Source: an uncultured Acetatifactor sp.
GTDB lineage: Bacteria > Bacillota > Clostridia > Lachnospirales > Lachnospiraceae
DNA length: 64,000 bases
Assembly: GCF_910585425.1 (NCBI RefSeq)
Contig: NZ_CAJUCP010000025.1
Location: 8,863 to 72,862 of the forward strand
Direction: 5' to 3'
Shown here: piece by piece, positions 50,240 to 59,660 of the stretch
How the letters are laid out: the number at the start of each line of letters is the position of its first letter
Position numbering within the stretch: the stretch's first letter is position 1
Notes under the pieces: model-generated
Seen by the model: the letters and a program-made list of their open reading frames with translations, nothing else
Databases searched by the model: none
What the model was told of the DNA's origin: nothing
Position numbers and translations under genes: made by a program

Positions 50240-51035
50240 TTAGAAGTTGGCACCATAATCTTTAGGAGCAGACCGACACCCAAAACCCTCTTGAAAGCCT
50301 ACAGATGCTACAAGTCGCTGGGTTCAATGGAGACACTCACCGCAGGCGGGATGGCTGACCATGTTGCATTCTTCCAAGCTGAAGTCGATTCCCTCAACCA
50401 GGCAAAAAAGCAGGGGGTACGCCCAAAATCTCTGCCGTCTCCCCGCTCATCTACATGGGTTATTTCCCGTTGAAAAGCATCATGGAGAAACTTAAGGTCA
50501 AAAAATACATGGACCTTTTCAAGCTGACCAATGATTTCCAGTTCGACCTTTATGGGCTTCTCTCATCCCTGGTCTATGCCAGGAGCGTAAACCCCTGCAG
50601 CAAGCTCAGGACATTCCATGAAGTCCTCCCCAGCCTCTTCCATCCCTGCAATTATTCTTATGACCAGCTCCTTGACGGCCTTTCCTTCTTAGGGGCAAAC
50701 TATGAAAAGATTGCTGAGCTCTTCTCGGCGCAGACCAGTGCAGTCTACGGCATCTCCACTGACAAGACATACTTCGACTGCACCAACTTTTTCTTTGAGA
50801 TCGACAGGGAGGATGAGAAGATTCGATCAAGGGTCATTTCCTGGTCTGCTACATCGCTGTCCTCCTGGAGTGCATCCTGCAATTCCATGTTCTGGAAAAC
50901 AAATATTCCACTTCGGACATATTTGATTTCTTAAAAAACTTCAGGGTCGTAAAAGCGGAAAACAAGTATGTCAAATTATTTTCTATCAGAGACACAGTTA
51001 AAGTCCATTTTAAACTACTCGATATAATGCTGTAA
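50240..51035 (+). pseudogene. IS1634-like transposase relic
   Basis: Three pieces align in order. The first, MADHVAFFQAEVDSLNQAKK, changes frame in a G-run near 50413. The second is TPKISAVSPLIYMGYFPLKS through STDKTYFDCTNFFFEIDRED. The third, after a large deletion near 50825, is KGHFLVCYIAVLLECILQFH to a stop at 51035. This is the plan of IS1634-type transposases (...YFDCTNFYFE...). The DDE catalytic middle is mostly lost. No clear terminal repeats were found. Confidence 0.68.
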
Positions 51036-51060
51036 AAGGGCCGATAAACGACCCTTTTAC
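51032..51060. terminator. Hairpin at the end of the transposase relic
   Basis: GTAAAAGGG (51032-51040) pairs with CCCTTTTAC (51052-51060) around the transposase stop codon. It could be a terminator for either direction. The following 180 bases up to the adhesin stop hold nothing recognised. Confidence 0.55.
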
Positions 51061-51242
51061 TGATTTTACTTCCAGTTTGCACCATTTTTCAGTATTTACT
51101 ATTTCTGACCTATCTTCTGCGGAGCACCGCTTCTCCTTCAAGATTTATTACACTGCTGGCAGAACTGCCATAGCTGACAGCTCTGTCATGTTCTATGCAC
51201 ATTTCCTCCATGCTATACACGAATCCGCAGGCAATCGAATTT

Positions 51243-54200
51243 CTACAACCTGTCCTCACGCCTTTTCCGTCCCAGGAATCGCCATAAGGCCATAGCCGCC
51301 AGCAAAGCTCCCGATGTACAGGCAAGCGCGGCAAAAGGCGGCGTGCTGTCCCCTGTCTGGGGGCTGCGCGGAGCGCCGGACATGGCGCTGTCGCCCTGGC
51401 TCCCGGACGCGGCCGGGCCAGAGGGCCTGCTGGAACCATCAGGCGTGCCGGGGCCCTCCGGCGGCGTGGTCTCGCCTGGGGCATCCGGCCTGTCGGGGCC
51501 GTCCGGCGGCGCGGTCTCGCCTGGGCCACCCGGTCTGTCGGGGCCGTCCGGCGGCGTGGTCTCGCCCGGGCCATTCGGCCTGTCGGGGCCGTCCGGCGGC
51601 GTGGTCTCGCCCGGGCCATCCGGCCTGTCGGGGCCGTCCGGCGGCGTGGTCTCGCCCGGGCCACCCGGCCTGTCGGGGCCGTCCGGCGGCGCGGTCTCGC
51701 CTGGATTGTCCGGATTGTCAGGGCCGTCCTTGGCCTGGACTTCGAATTCACCGGAAACCTGGCCGTCCAGATAGAGGAAGGTCAGGCTGTGGGACCCTAC
51801 CGGCAGGGTGTCCAGATAGCTTTCCTCCAGGGTGACAATGGTGCTGCCGGACTTCACTGTATAGTGCTTCGCATCCAACGGCTCTCCGTCTGCCAACAGC
51901 CCCGTGAACTTCTCCACCGCCCCGTTCACCCGGAAGGCGATGCTCCCTTCTGTCTCCTGAATCCACTGGCTCCCATCGCCCTCCAGGATTTTGTAATCCG
52001 TCAGGGCGGTAAGAACCTTCTCCAGCTTCCCGGCATCCACCAGGGATCTCTCATGCTCCGTCAGGGACTCCAGAGCCGCTTTTGCCTGTGCCGCGGCGCT
52101 GTCCGCGTCCATATCGTCCGGGCTCACGTCCTCGGGCCGAGGCAGCTCCGCAATCAGCTCCGTTGCCTCCAGCACCTTCCCGATGCTCTCCAGGGCCCCG
52201 GCGATGCGGTCCAGGTCTGCCTCAATGGCCTGTCTCTCGGCTTCCGTGTAGTTCCCGCCGTATTCGTCCAGCAGGGCTTCCAGCTCCTCTCTAGCCTTCT
52301 CCAGGGCCTCCCGGTCTGTGAGCTGCACGGTGTCTTTGGATATCCCCTCCACTGTGCCCTCCACATCCGCCAGCTCCCCCTGCGCCGTGTCGATCCTGTC
52401 CAGGAGCCTGTGGCAGGTGTCCAGGATTTCCTGTAGCTCCTCCTTTTCCTCCCAGGTGGCGCTGGCGCAGTCTGCCTCCACGGCCCGGACGGATTCCAGG
52501 ACTTCCCTGTGGGCGGATGTGGCATTCCCCTCCGTCAGGCCCTCTATGGCCTGGGCCAAGACGCTGATGGGCTTCATGGTCACTGTGGCCAGGGTCTCGT
52601 TCCCCGCCAGATCCGTGGCCTTTATGACATAGACCGCCTCCCTGTTCCCCGGAAGCGCCAGGCTGCCGGAGGCCGTCTCCCCGTTCAGGGCCACGGAAGC
52701 CAGATTCCGATCCGTCACCTCCGCAGTCTGGGTGGTATAGTATGTACCGCCCGGCTTTACCCCTGCGATTACAGGCGGCGTCAGGTCGAACTCCACGCCC
52801 CGGGATGCATAATACACCTCGTTCCCCGCCAAATCCGCGGCCTTGACGTAGACTACAATCCGTCTTCCATCTCCAGGCGTAACCGTGAAGCGGTTCCCGG
52901 GCATCCAGCCTTTTACTTCCAGCAGCTCCGCCTGGGTCAATATGCCCCCTGACTGGTAGTAGGCGATGCTGCCTATGCCGCTCAGGGCATCCTCCGCCAG
53001 AAGGGAGACGTCGATTCCCTTCCGGGAGAACAGTCCGAAAGCGACGTCCGCGGGCAGCCTCCTGACAGAAGTCCCGTTGAAGCGGATGTCGAAGGCCTCC
53101 GGCGCTGTCCGGTCAATCCCGTAGGTCTCCGTGGCCGCCAGGGAGATGCGGCCCGTCGCCTTATCTTTTACATAGAAGGTCAGGGAGCCCTCTCCCGTCT
53201 CCTCCGTCCGCCGCAGCTGCTCTGTCCAGTCGTCCGATGCCGTGTTTCCCAGGGAGAGCAGGCGGCCCTCCCCGGCGGATACTACAAAATCGTCTTTCGT
53301 CCAGCCATTCTCGTTCAGAGCCGTGAGATAGTCCCTGCCCTTCTCCGGCTGGTATTCGTTCACGATGTGGAAGGTCGCGCTTGCCTCGCCCACTATATAG
53401 AAGCCTCCGGGCTTGTTGGCGACGGTGACGGTGGCCGTGCCCACGTTGACATTGTTCTGATAGGTGACAGTATATTCCGTCTCCGGAATCACCGTGTCCC
53501 CATCCATCACCACCACCGGAGGCTCCTTCGCCGTCCCGTCATAGTGGAACCGGCTCTCCGATAGCCGGATGTCAGGATTCTCCACCTCCGTAGGAAGGAC
53601 GATTTTTATGGTGAACTCGTAGACATACAGTCTCTCCCGTCCGCTTCCGGATCGGAAATAGGCTGTCGCCTGAAAGCTGTACTCCCCTACAGGCAGTCCA
53701 TTGTAATATTCCCTGCTGAAATCGAAGCGCAGAGCGCTGTCCTCCAGGGTCTTTGTATACATATTCCAGTCCACGTAGCCGTGCTGGGGCTGATCCGACT
53801 GGTTCCATATATAGGAATGATTCTCGTTGAAGGCAGCTCCTTCTAAAGCGAAGGAGATATCTTCCGTCATGCCCTGGGCGAAGATATAGCAATCTTTTTC
53901 CGGAACCCTGATGAAGTCCACGAAAGCATCATAAGTATTCGTTTTACCGTTTAGTTCCTGTCTTATTTCCACACGTGCCGTGCCGGGGCCCTCCGCTGTA
54001 AGGCTGTTCCCCTCCAGCGCTGCCCCCGGGGCGGTAGTCCCTTCCTCCAACAGGGTATAGGTGAACACAGAGGCAGTGTCCCTATGGGTGAATATAGGAC
54101 AGTTTTGAGAGCCAGCGGCGCTTCCTTCTCTGACATCCTCCAGCGTCACTGTAGCCCCGCCGCTTTCCGTCAGCGGGAACACTGTCTCCTTCAGCGAGGA

Positions 54201-57146
54201 GCTTATCACCTGGCATCTGCAGAGGTTTTCCGTCAGGTCGGTCTTCCAGAGCCTTCCGTCCCATATATTCCCATCGGAACCGCCGCTGTGGGCCATTTCA
54301 TATACCACCGCATAGCCCTCTGCCGCCGGGAGGAAGAGCTCCTCCGGCCCATCCTTTGGCGTCTCCGCCAGGCCCCGTCCCACAGATTCGGGAGCCTCGG
54401 TTCCGTCGGTAGCCATCCACTGTATCCGCGCCTGGCCTGTGGGGTTCTCACGGAAATGGATGCCCTCCCAGTTGCTGCTGCTGCGAATCAGCAGCGGTTC
54501 ATGCAGCAGCTCCGTCTGCGGCATATAGGTCAGCATGCTCCCGGTCAGCCGAAGCGCCCCTCCGTCCAGCACCAGCTTCTGCGCACAGGCAGTCGGCCCA
54601 TTCTCATTGCCTACAGTGGAATCGTCATAATAATCCACGTAGCTGTCCCGGAAAATCACCTGCTTGAACCGGTTTTTATTCAGGCGGGAGCCCCACAGGA
54701 GCGGATTGTCCCCCGCTATGAAGCTGTTCGGCCCAATGAAGTCTCCGCCCCAGGTTCCCCAGCCGCCCGCTCCGCTGCCGCAGCCGATGTAGGACAGGGT
54801 GGACTCCTGGGCATCCGCCAGTACCCCCTCCGCCAGCTCCAGGGAGCCCACGGACGCATTTTCAAAGGTGATCTCCAGCCTATCCTCTACCTTAGAGGCG
54901 ATTCGCAGGCTGGCCGCCTTTCCGTCTTTCAGCGTCACAGAGACTGTCCGGAACGCCTTGTAGCCGGATTCGCCAAAATAGAGCCCCATATTGGCAAAGC
55001 TGTCCCCTGACACCATGACGGACAGATCCCCCTGAATGGACAGCTCGTCGTTGTCCAGAGCCCGGAAACCGCCCACTGTACCTCCCAAAAGCCGGATGTC
55101 CGCTGCCCCAACGACCGCTTCCGTATTGTTGAATCCGGCTCCGGAAGCGCAGACTGTCCCCACCGTGCCTCCCTGTATAGCGATGGAGGCCGTACCTGTC
55201 ACTTCGGAGGCCTCTTCTCCGCCTCCGTAGACCCACACACCTGCCAAATCTCCGCCATTGACCGTAATATTGCTGCTGCCCACTTTCGCGCCTCGCCAGC
55301 CTCCGCCTCCATAGATGTTATGAAGAAATCGTCCGCCATTGATGGTGATGTTCGTGCTCCCGGCCACTTCTGTGGGGATGGCAGCATCCCTTCCCGCTCC
55401 GCCGCCATAAGTCCACCCGTTCACCACCGCGCCATCGCCAAAGAACAGCTCCGTATTGCCGCCTACCATTCCGGAGTATTCATTGCCGCCGTATACGGAT
55501 TCCACCTGGGCATTCTCTATGTGAATGCTGGTATTGCCTCCTAGCGTCCCCTCGGCGAGGCCGCCACATATGCCATTGGCCACAGATCCGCCTGTAACCC
55601 ATATCGATGTGTTTCCGTTGACCTGGCCGCTGCACCCGCCCCCCAGGACATATTGGGCAGTGCCGCCAGATATGGCTACATGGGTATCCCCGGTTAAAAC
55701 TCCCTTCTGATTGCCTCCATATATGTTCCTTACATTGCCGCCGGATAGAGTCACATTCGTGCTGCCTGTCAGGGTCCCTCCCGCATTCCCGCCATAAATC
55801 CCCCAGACGGTGTAGGCAGGATTGTCGGCATCTGGCTCAAAAGATGATCCGGCGAGCATGACATAAGTGTCATATTGGCATGTCCCCTCCTTCGCACCGC
55901 CGTAGATGGACGAGTTCGCCAGGAAATAGCCGCCGCTTTGCTCCGAATAGGGAATCCCGTTTCCGTTTGGCTGTCCGTCTCCCTGGAAGGACGTGATTTC
56001 CTCCTCATCCTCGCCGATACCGTTTCTATTGGAATCCACATACAGCTTTGCATAACCGGCCTGCTCTCCGGCCACGAGCAGCAGAGGCTGTCCGTTGGCA
56101 TATATGTTGTATGCATAGTCCCCTACAGTCTCATACGCCACGCCCTTGCTGTCCGCGGCCGATGCCTTTTCTGCCGATAATGCGCCAGACAGCTCGCCGT
56201 CCCCGGGCAGTCCCTCCGGCAGCGCCCCGTCCATGGCGGCATCGCCCTCCGGGCCATCCGGCAGCGCCATGTCTGCAGAGGGCTTGTCGGATGCCTCCCC
56301 TGATCCGGAAGTCCCGTCCGCGCTTCCCTCATCCAAAGAGGAGCTGTCCGAGTCCTCCTTCCCGGGCTTCTCCTCTGCGCCTTCTCCCTCCGCAGAATCT
56401 CCCGGCTCATTCCCTGCACTTTCAGAAGCCTCGCCCGAGCTTCCTTCTCCTTCTCCTTCTACAGAGCCTCCAAGTTGGTTCCCCTCATCTCCGGAAGCCT
56501 CGCCCGAGCCTCCTTCTCCTTCTGCAGAGCCTCCGGGCTGGTTCCCCGCATCTCCGGAAGCCTCGCCCGAACCGTCCTCTCCTTCTGCAGAGCCTCCGGG
56601 CTGGTTCCCCTCATTTCCGGAAGCCTCGCCCGAACCGTCCTCTCCGGCTGCGGGCGCTTTGTCTGTGGCTTCTCCTTTTTCGGGACTTTCGCCAGCTCCC
56701 TCGCCCTCCGCAGCTTCTCCAGGTTCATTTCCTACATTTCCGGACGTCTCACCCCAGCTTCCTTCCCCCTCTGCAGGGCCTCCAGGCTGGTTCCCTTCAT
56801 TTCCCCAAGCATCGCCCGAAACGCTCTCCCCGGATGCCTCTCCCGATTCCTCCGCACCCGCAGATGCCCCCCCAGGAACGCCCCTTTCCGCAGCCGTGCC
56901 CTTCCCAGGCGCACCGTCCACTGCCCCCTCCTCCGGAAGCTCCCCCTCCATAGACGTCCCGCCAGAAACCGCGCCTCCAGCGTTCCCCTCCGAAGCCGTC
57001 CCGCTAAAAGACACGCCCCCCAGGTTCCCCTCCGAAGCCGTTCCACCCGAAGCCGCCAGGCTCGCCCCGCCCGCCGGCGGCATCCATACTGCCATGGCCG
57101 CTGCCAGCACCAGGCTCACGGCCGCCTTTCCCATCCTCTTTCTCAT
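51243..57146 (-). CDS. Giant sortase-anchored surface adhesin
   Basis: ATG 57146 follows GGAGGTG at eight bases; the 1967-residue product has a signal peptide (KAAVSLVLAAAMAVWMPP). Residues ~40-320 are acidic Gly/Ser/Glu repeats (GSGEASGDEGNQPGGSAEGE). Residues ~330-640 hold IYGGN...GSTNVTISGG repeats typical of a right-handed beta-helix. Ig-like domains follow (~1200-1510; DGDTVIPETEYTVTYQN), a coiled helical region (~1530-1690), a Pro/Gly/Asp repeat stalk (~1810-1910) and a sorting signal SPQTGD, hydrophobic helix and GRKRREDRL. It should be covalently wall-anchored and bind host glycans or matrix. Confidence 0.9.
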   Translation of the reverse strand: MRKRMGKAAVSLVLAAAMAVWMPPAGGASLAASGGTASEGNLGGVSFSGTASEGNAGGAVSGGTSMEGELPEEGAVDGAPGKGTAAERGVPGGASAGAEESGEASGESVSGDAWGNEGNQPGGPAEGEGSWGETSGNVGNEPGEAAEGEGAGESPEKGEATDKAPAAGEDGSGEASGNEGNQPGGSAEGEDGSGEASGDAGNQPGGSAEGEGGSGEASGDEGNQLGGSVEGEGEGSSGEASESAGNEPGDSAEGEGAEEKPGKEDSDSSSLDEGSADGTSGSGEASDKPSADMALPDGPEGDAAMDGALPEGLPGDGELSGALSAEKASAADSKGVAYETVGDYAYNIYANGQPLLLVAGEQAGYAKLYVDSNRNGIGEDEEEITSFQGDGQPNGNGIPYSEQSGGYFLANSSIYGGAKEGTCQYDTYVMLAGSSFEPDADNPAYTVWGIYGGNAGGTLTGSTNVTLSGGNVRNIYGGNQKGVLTGDTHVAISGGTAQYVLGGGCSGQVNGNTSIWVTGGSVANGICGGLAEGTLGGNTSIHIENAQVESVYGGNEYSGMVGGNTELFFGDGAVVNGWTYGGGAGRDAAIPTEVAGSTNITINGGRFLHNIYGGGGWRGAKVGSSNITVNGGDLAGVWVYGGGEEASEVTGTASIAIQGGTVGTVCASGAGFNNTEAVVGAADIRLLGGTVGGFRALDNDELSIQGDLSVMVSGDSFANMGLYFGESGYKAFRTVSVTLKDGKAASLRIASKVEDRLEITFENASVGSLELAEGVLADAQESTLSYIGCGSGAGGWGTWGGDFIGPNSFIAGDNPLLWGSRLNKNRFKQVIFRDSYVDYYDDSTVGNENGPTACAQKLVLDGGALRLTGSMLTYMPQTELLHEPLLIRSSSNWEGIHFRENPTGQARIQWMATDGTEAPESVGRGLAETPKDGPEELFLPAAEGYAVVYEMAHSGGSDGNIWDGRLWKTDLTENLCRCQVISSSLKETVFPLTESGGATVTLEDVREGSAAGSQNCPIFTHRDTASVFTYTLLEEGTTAPGAALEGNSLTAEGPGTARVEIRQELNGKTNTYDAFVDFIRVPEKDCYIFAQGMTEDISFALEGAAFNENHSYIWNQSDQPQHGYVDWNMYTKTLEDSALRFDFSREYYNGLPVGEYSFQATAYFRSGSGRERLYVYEFTIKIVLPTEVENPDIRLSESRFHYDGTAKEPPVVVMDGDTVIPETEYTVTYQNNVNVGTATVTVANKPGGFYIVGEASATFHIVNEYQPEKGRDYLTALNENGWTKDDFVVSAGEGRLLSLGNTASDDWTEQLRRTEETGEGSLTFYVKDKATGRISLAATETYGIDRTAPEAFDIRFNGTSVRRLPADVAFGLFSRKGIDVSLLAEDALSGIGSIAYYQSGGILTQAELLEVKGWMPGNRFTVTPGDGRRIVVYVKAADLAGNEVYYASRGVEFDLTPPVIAGVKPGGTYYTTQTAEVTDRNLASVALNGETASGSLALPGNREAVYVIKATDLAGNETLATVTMKPISVLAQAIEGLTEGNATSAHREVLESVRAVEADCASATWEEKEELQEILDTCHRLLDRIDTAQGELADVEGTVEGISKDTVQLTDREALEKAREELEALLDEYGGNYTEAERQAIEADLDRIAGALESIGKVLEATELIAELPRPEDVSPDDMDADSAAAQAKAALESLTEHERSLVDAGKLEKVLTALTDYKILEGDGSQWIQETEGSIAFRVNGAVEKFTGLLADGEPLDAKHYTVKSGSTIVTLEESYLDTLPVGSHSLTFLYLDGQVSGEFEVQAKDGPDNPDNPGETAPPDGPDRPGGPGETTPPDGPDRPDGPGETTPPDGPDRPNGPGETTPPDGPDRPGGPGETAPPDGPDRPDAPGETTPPEGPGTPDGSSRPSGPAASGSQGDSAMSGAPRSPQTGDSTPPFAALACTSGALLAAMALWRFLGRKRREDRL
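51446..51720. repeat. 45-bp tandem repeat encoding the adhesin's wall-proximal stalk
   Basis: About six 45-bp units encode PDGPDRPGGPGETTP-like 15-residue repeats. Units are almost identical, so copy number could vary between strains. Confidence 0.85.
56410..56830. repeat. ~63-bp degenerate tandem repeat near the adhesin N-terminus
   Basis: Imperfect ~21-residue units (GSGEASGNEGNQPGGSAEGE) repeat at least five times. The best-conserved copies lie around 56460-56650. The array is in frame and highly acidic. Confidence 0.8.
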
Positions 57147-57349
57147 AAGCTCTGCACCTCCGCTCCTTTCTCCCATACGCTGCCCCGGCAGAAAGGCCGC
57201 CCCGGGCTGACAGTGTATAAATGGATTATATGCGGCTGCAGAAGAGGGAGACAAGCCGGACGACTCAAACGGCAGTTTTTCGACTCAAGCGGTAGCCAAA
57301 ATGGCCCTTCCGACCGAAATTCAGCCTTTCCTTTTCCCCTAAATTCCAC

Positions 57350-57471
57350 TATAATATATACTGATAGCCGCTGAAATTTGCCATGGAATGCTCCTCTTCC
57401 ATCGACATCCGGACACACGAGCGGCAGATGCTATGAACCGATGGCAAACCTTATCGCTCGTGGGCATAATA
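57350..57471 (+). ncRNA. Interleaved-helix (pseudoknot-like) repeat element, copy C, with promoter
   Basis: TATAAT at 57350-57355 is followed by the element. Helix 1: TTTGCCAT (57377-57384) with ATGGCAAA (57441-57448). Helix 2: CACGAGCG (57416-57423) with CGCTCGTG (57455-57462). A ~20-base extra hairpin (ATGGAA...TTCCAT) sits between the first arms, absent from A and B. A transcript from this promoter would contain the element and run into the LytTR regulator 58 bp on. Confidence 0.55.
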
Positions 57472-57529
57472 GAGACAGGGCAATGCCGCCAGGCCCCGAT
57501 GCAGGGCTGCCATATGTAGGGGGAATCTT

Positions 57530-58255
57530 ATGAGAATCGCTATCGTAGAGGATGAACAGGACGAGCTGGACTGCCTGTCCCGCAGGCTGGAGCATCAGCT
57601 CTCCCTTCTGGGCTATACCGAAAATGTAATCCGCTGTTACCGCAGCGCGGAGGAGTTCCTGGCGGCATGGCGCCCCGGCGGGTGCGACCTGATCCTGCTG
57701 GACATCTATATGGAGGGCATGCCGGGGATAGAGGCCGCCCGCCGGATCCGGGAGAGGGACGCGGACTGCCGCCTGGTCTTTTGCACCTCCAGCAACGCCT
57801 TCGCCAGCGAAAGCTACGAGGTGGGGGCCCATTATTATCTGCACAAGCCCTTCTCGGACAGAGACATCATGAACATGCTCCGGAAGCTGGATCTGGAAAG
57901 CTACGAGTCCACCCGCTTCATCACCCTGCCTGACGGGAAGAGGATTTTTCCGCGGAACATCATATATACAGAATACCACAACCACGTAGTGACAATGCAC
58001 ATGAAAAAGGACGGACAGCTGCGCACAAGGATCTCCCAGGCAGGATTCCAGGATTTGCTTTTGGAGTATCCCTATTTCTGCTGCTGTGCCAAGGGAATCC
58101 TCCTTAATTTCCACGAGGTGTCCGCACAGGAGGGCGCCATGTTCACCATGAGCGACGGAAGCGCCGTGGCCGTCAGCCGCCGGAGGGAGAAGGAGGTCCA
58201 GGAGGCATACGCCGCCTTCCTCTTCCAGCGGATGCGAAAGGAGATGGGGGAATGA
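57530..58255 (+). CDS. LytTR family response regulator (AgrA-like), second pair
   Basis: The 241-residue protein has a receiver (MRIAIVEDEQDELDC, phospho-acceptor Asp in LILLDIYMEGMPG, Lys in LHKPFSDRD) and a LytTR DNA-binding domain (~130-235; NIIYTEYHNHVVTMHMKKDG, CCCAKGILLNFHEV). GGGGGAAT precedes the ATG. It overlaps the kinase gene by four bases. It is divergent from the giant adhesin gene, which is therefore a candidate target. The structured element C forms its probable 5' leader. Confidence 0.9.
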   Translation: MRIAIVEDEQDELDCLSRRLEHQLSLLGYTENVIRCYRSAEEFLAAWRPGGCDLILLDIYMEGMPGIEAARRIRERDADCRLVFCTSSNAFASESYEVGAHYYLHKPFSDRDIMNMLRKLDLESYESTRFITLPDGKRIFPRNIIYTEYHNHVVTMHMKKDGQLRTRISQAGFQDLLLEYPYFCCCAKGILLNFHEVSAQEGAMFTMSDGSAVAVSRRREKEVQEAYAAFLFQRMRKEMGE

Positions 58256-59577
58256 TGCCGCCTTTCTACAGAATCCTGGAAATCAGCGTGTATTCCCTGC
58301 TGAATTTCCTGCCCTATCTGTTCCTGGCCCTCTATCCCTTCCGGGAGCATCTGCGCTATTCCAGGCAGGCTACCTGCATGCTGGCGGCTCTGGTGGCGCT
58401 CCTGCAGATGGCTCTGGGGCTGTTGGCGTCCTTTTCACCCACTGACCGGAAAGGATTTGTCAGCGCATCCAGCACGGCTCTCTATTTCCTGTTCTACTTT
58501 TGGTCCGTCCGGGCGCACCCGGGGAAGACCCTGTTCACCCTGCTCATGCTGTCCAACATCGCCAATCTGGTGGTGGTCTGCTCCAAATGCCTGGAGGGGC
58601 AGATCTTCCCCGGGCTTGCGGTGCAGACATATAGGTGCTCTTTTACCGTCCTCATGGCAGCGGTGCAGGCCGTCATCCTGATCCCGCTGTTCCTCTACAT
58701 CCGGAATGTGTATTCGGACGCGGTGGAGAAAGAGGCGGACGCTTCCATATGGCGGTATCTGTGGCTGATTCCGGCCACCTTCTATCTGCTGTGGTTCTAC
58801 CATCTCTATGGCAGCGGGCAGTCCGGCCTGGATGTGGCCCTGCAGCCCGCCAATGCCCTGTTCCTGCTGTGCATCAATCTGGGGGCTTTCCTGATCTACC
58901 ACATCGTGGCCCGGCTGCTCAGTGAATACTACCGGAACATGGAGCTGGAACAGCAGAACCACATGCTCCTGCTGGAGAACCTGCAATATGTCAACCTGAA
59001 GGACAGAATCCAGGAGACCAGGCGGGCGGAGCATGACCTGCGGCATCATATGGCCCTCATGGCCGCCTATCTGGAGGACGGGGAGTACGACAGGCTGCGG
59101 GCGTACCTGGACGAGTACCGCAGTTCCCTGCCGGAAGACTCGCAGGCAGTCTTCTGCCGGAACCATACGGCCAACCTGCTGCTGTCCTACTTTGCCAGAC
59201 AGGCCGCGGACGCGGGCGTAGGCTTCGCCGCATATGGGAATCTCCCCGCCGATCTGGGGATCGCGGAGAGCGACCTTTCGGTCATCCTGGGGAATCTTCT
59301 GGAAAATGCCCTACAGGCCTGCACGGCCCAGGAAGGATCCAGGCGGCAGATCGTATTCCGGGGGAAGATGGAGGGACAGTGCCTCCTCGTCACAGTGGAC
59401 AACACCTTTGAGGGGGAATTGCGGCAGGATCCCAATGGAGCCCTCCTGTCCACCAAGCGGGGCGGCTCCGGGCTGGGGCTGGAGTCGGTGCGCCATATCG
59501 CGGCCCGCTACGGCGGGATGCTGCGCACGGAATGCAGGGACGGCATGTTCTGCGCGTCCGTGTTGTTGAAGCTGTAG
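58252..59577 (+). CDS. GHKL sensor histidine kinase (AgrC-like), second pair
   Basis: The 441-residue protein has six or seven membrane helices in the first ~230 residues (YSLLNFLPYLFLALYPF first), a coiled-coil linker, the H-box RAEHDLRHHMALMAAYL (His ~260) and a GHKL ATPase (GNLLENALQACTAQEG ~346; GSGLGLESVRHIAARYGG). The start is set by the ATGATG overlap with the regulator. No AgrB/AgrD-like peptide gene lies beside it, so the ligand is unknown. Confidence 0.88.
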   Translation: MMPPFYRILEISVYSLLNFLPYLFLALYPFREHLRYSRQATCMLAALVALLQMALGLLASFSPTDRKGFVSASSTALYFLFYFWSVRAHPGKTLFTLLMLSNIANLVVVCSKCLEGQIFPGLAVQTYRCSFTVLMAAVQAVILIPLFLYIRNVYSDAVEKEADASIWRYLWLIPATFYLLWFYHLYGSGQSGLDVALQPANALFLLCINLGAFLIYHIVARLLSEYYRNMELEQQNHMLLLENLQYVNLKDRIQETRRAEHDLRHHMALMAAYLEDGEYDRLRAYLDEYRSSLPEDSQAVFCRNHTANLLLSYFARQAADAGVGFAAYGNLPADLGIAESDLSVILGNLLENALQACTAQEGSRRQIVFRGKMEGQCLLVTVDNTFEGELRQDPNGALLSTKRGGSGLGLESVRHIAARYGGMLRTECRDGMFCASVLLKL

Positions 59578-59660
59578 GAGGGGATGCGCTTTTCCGGGCA
59601 GCCCGTTTCTCCCTTGGGAGATGTCTGGGTGCTGTGCCACAGGTACATAAGATCAGGCCA

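Noticed and set aside
51110..51242. 33-residue leftward peptide after the adhesin gene
   Set aside because: ATG-initiated frame without ribosome binding site or recognisable features. It probably reflects chance.
56146..57210. Long rightward open frame antisense to the adhesin N-terminus
   Set aside because: It mirrors the Gly/Ser/Glu repeats as Ser/Pro/Ala strings, lacks a ribosome binding site, and is a composition artefact.
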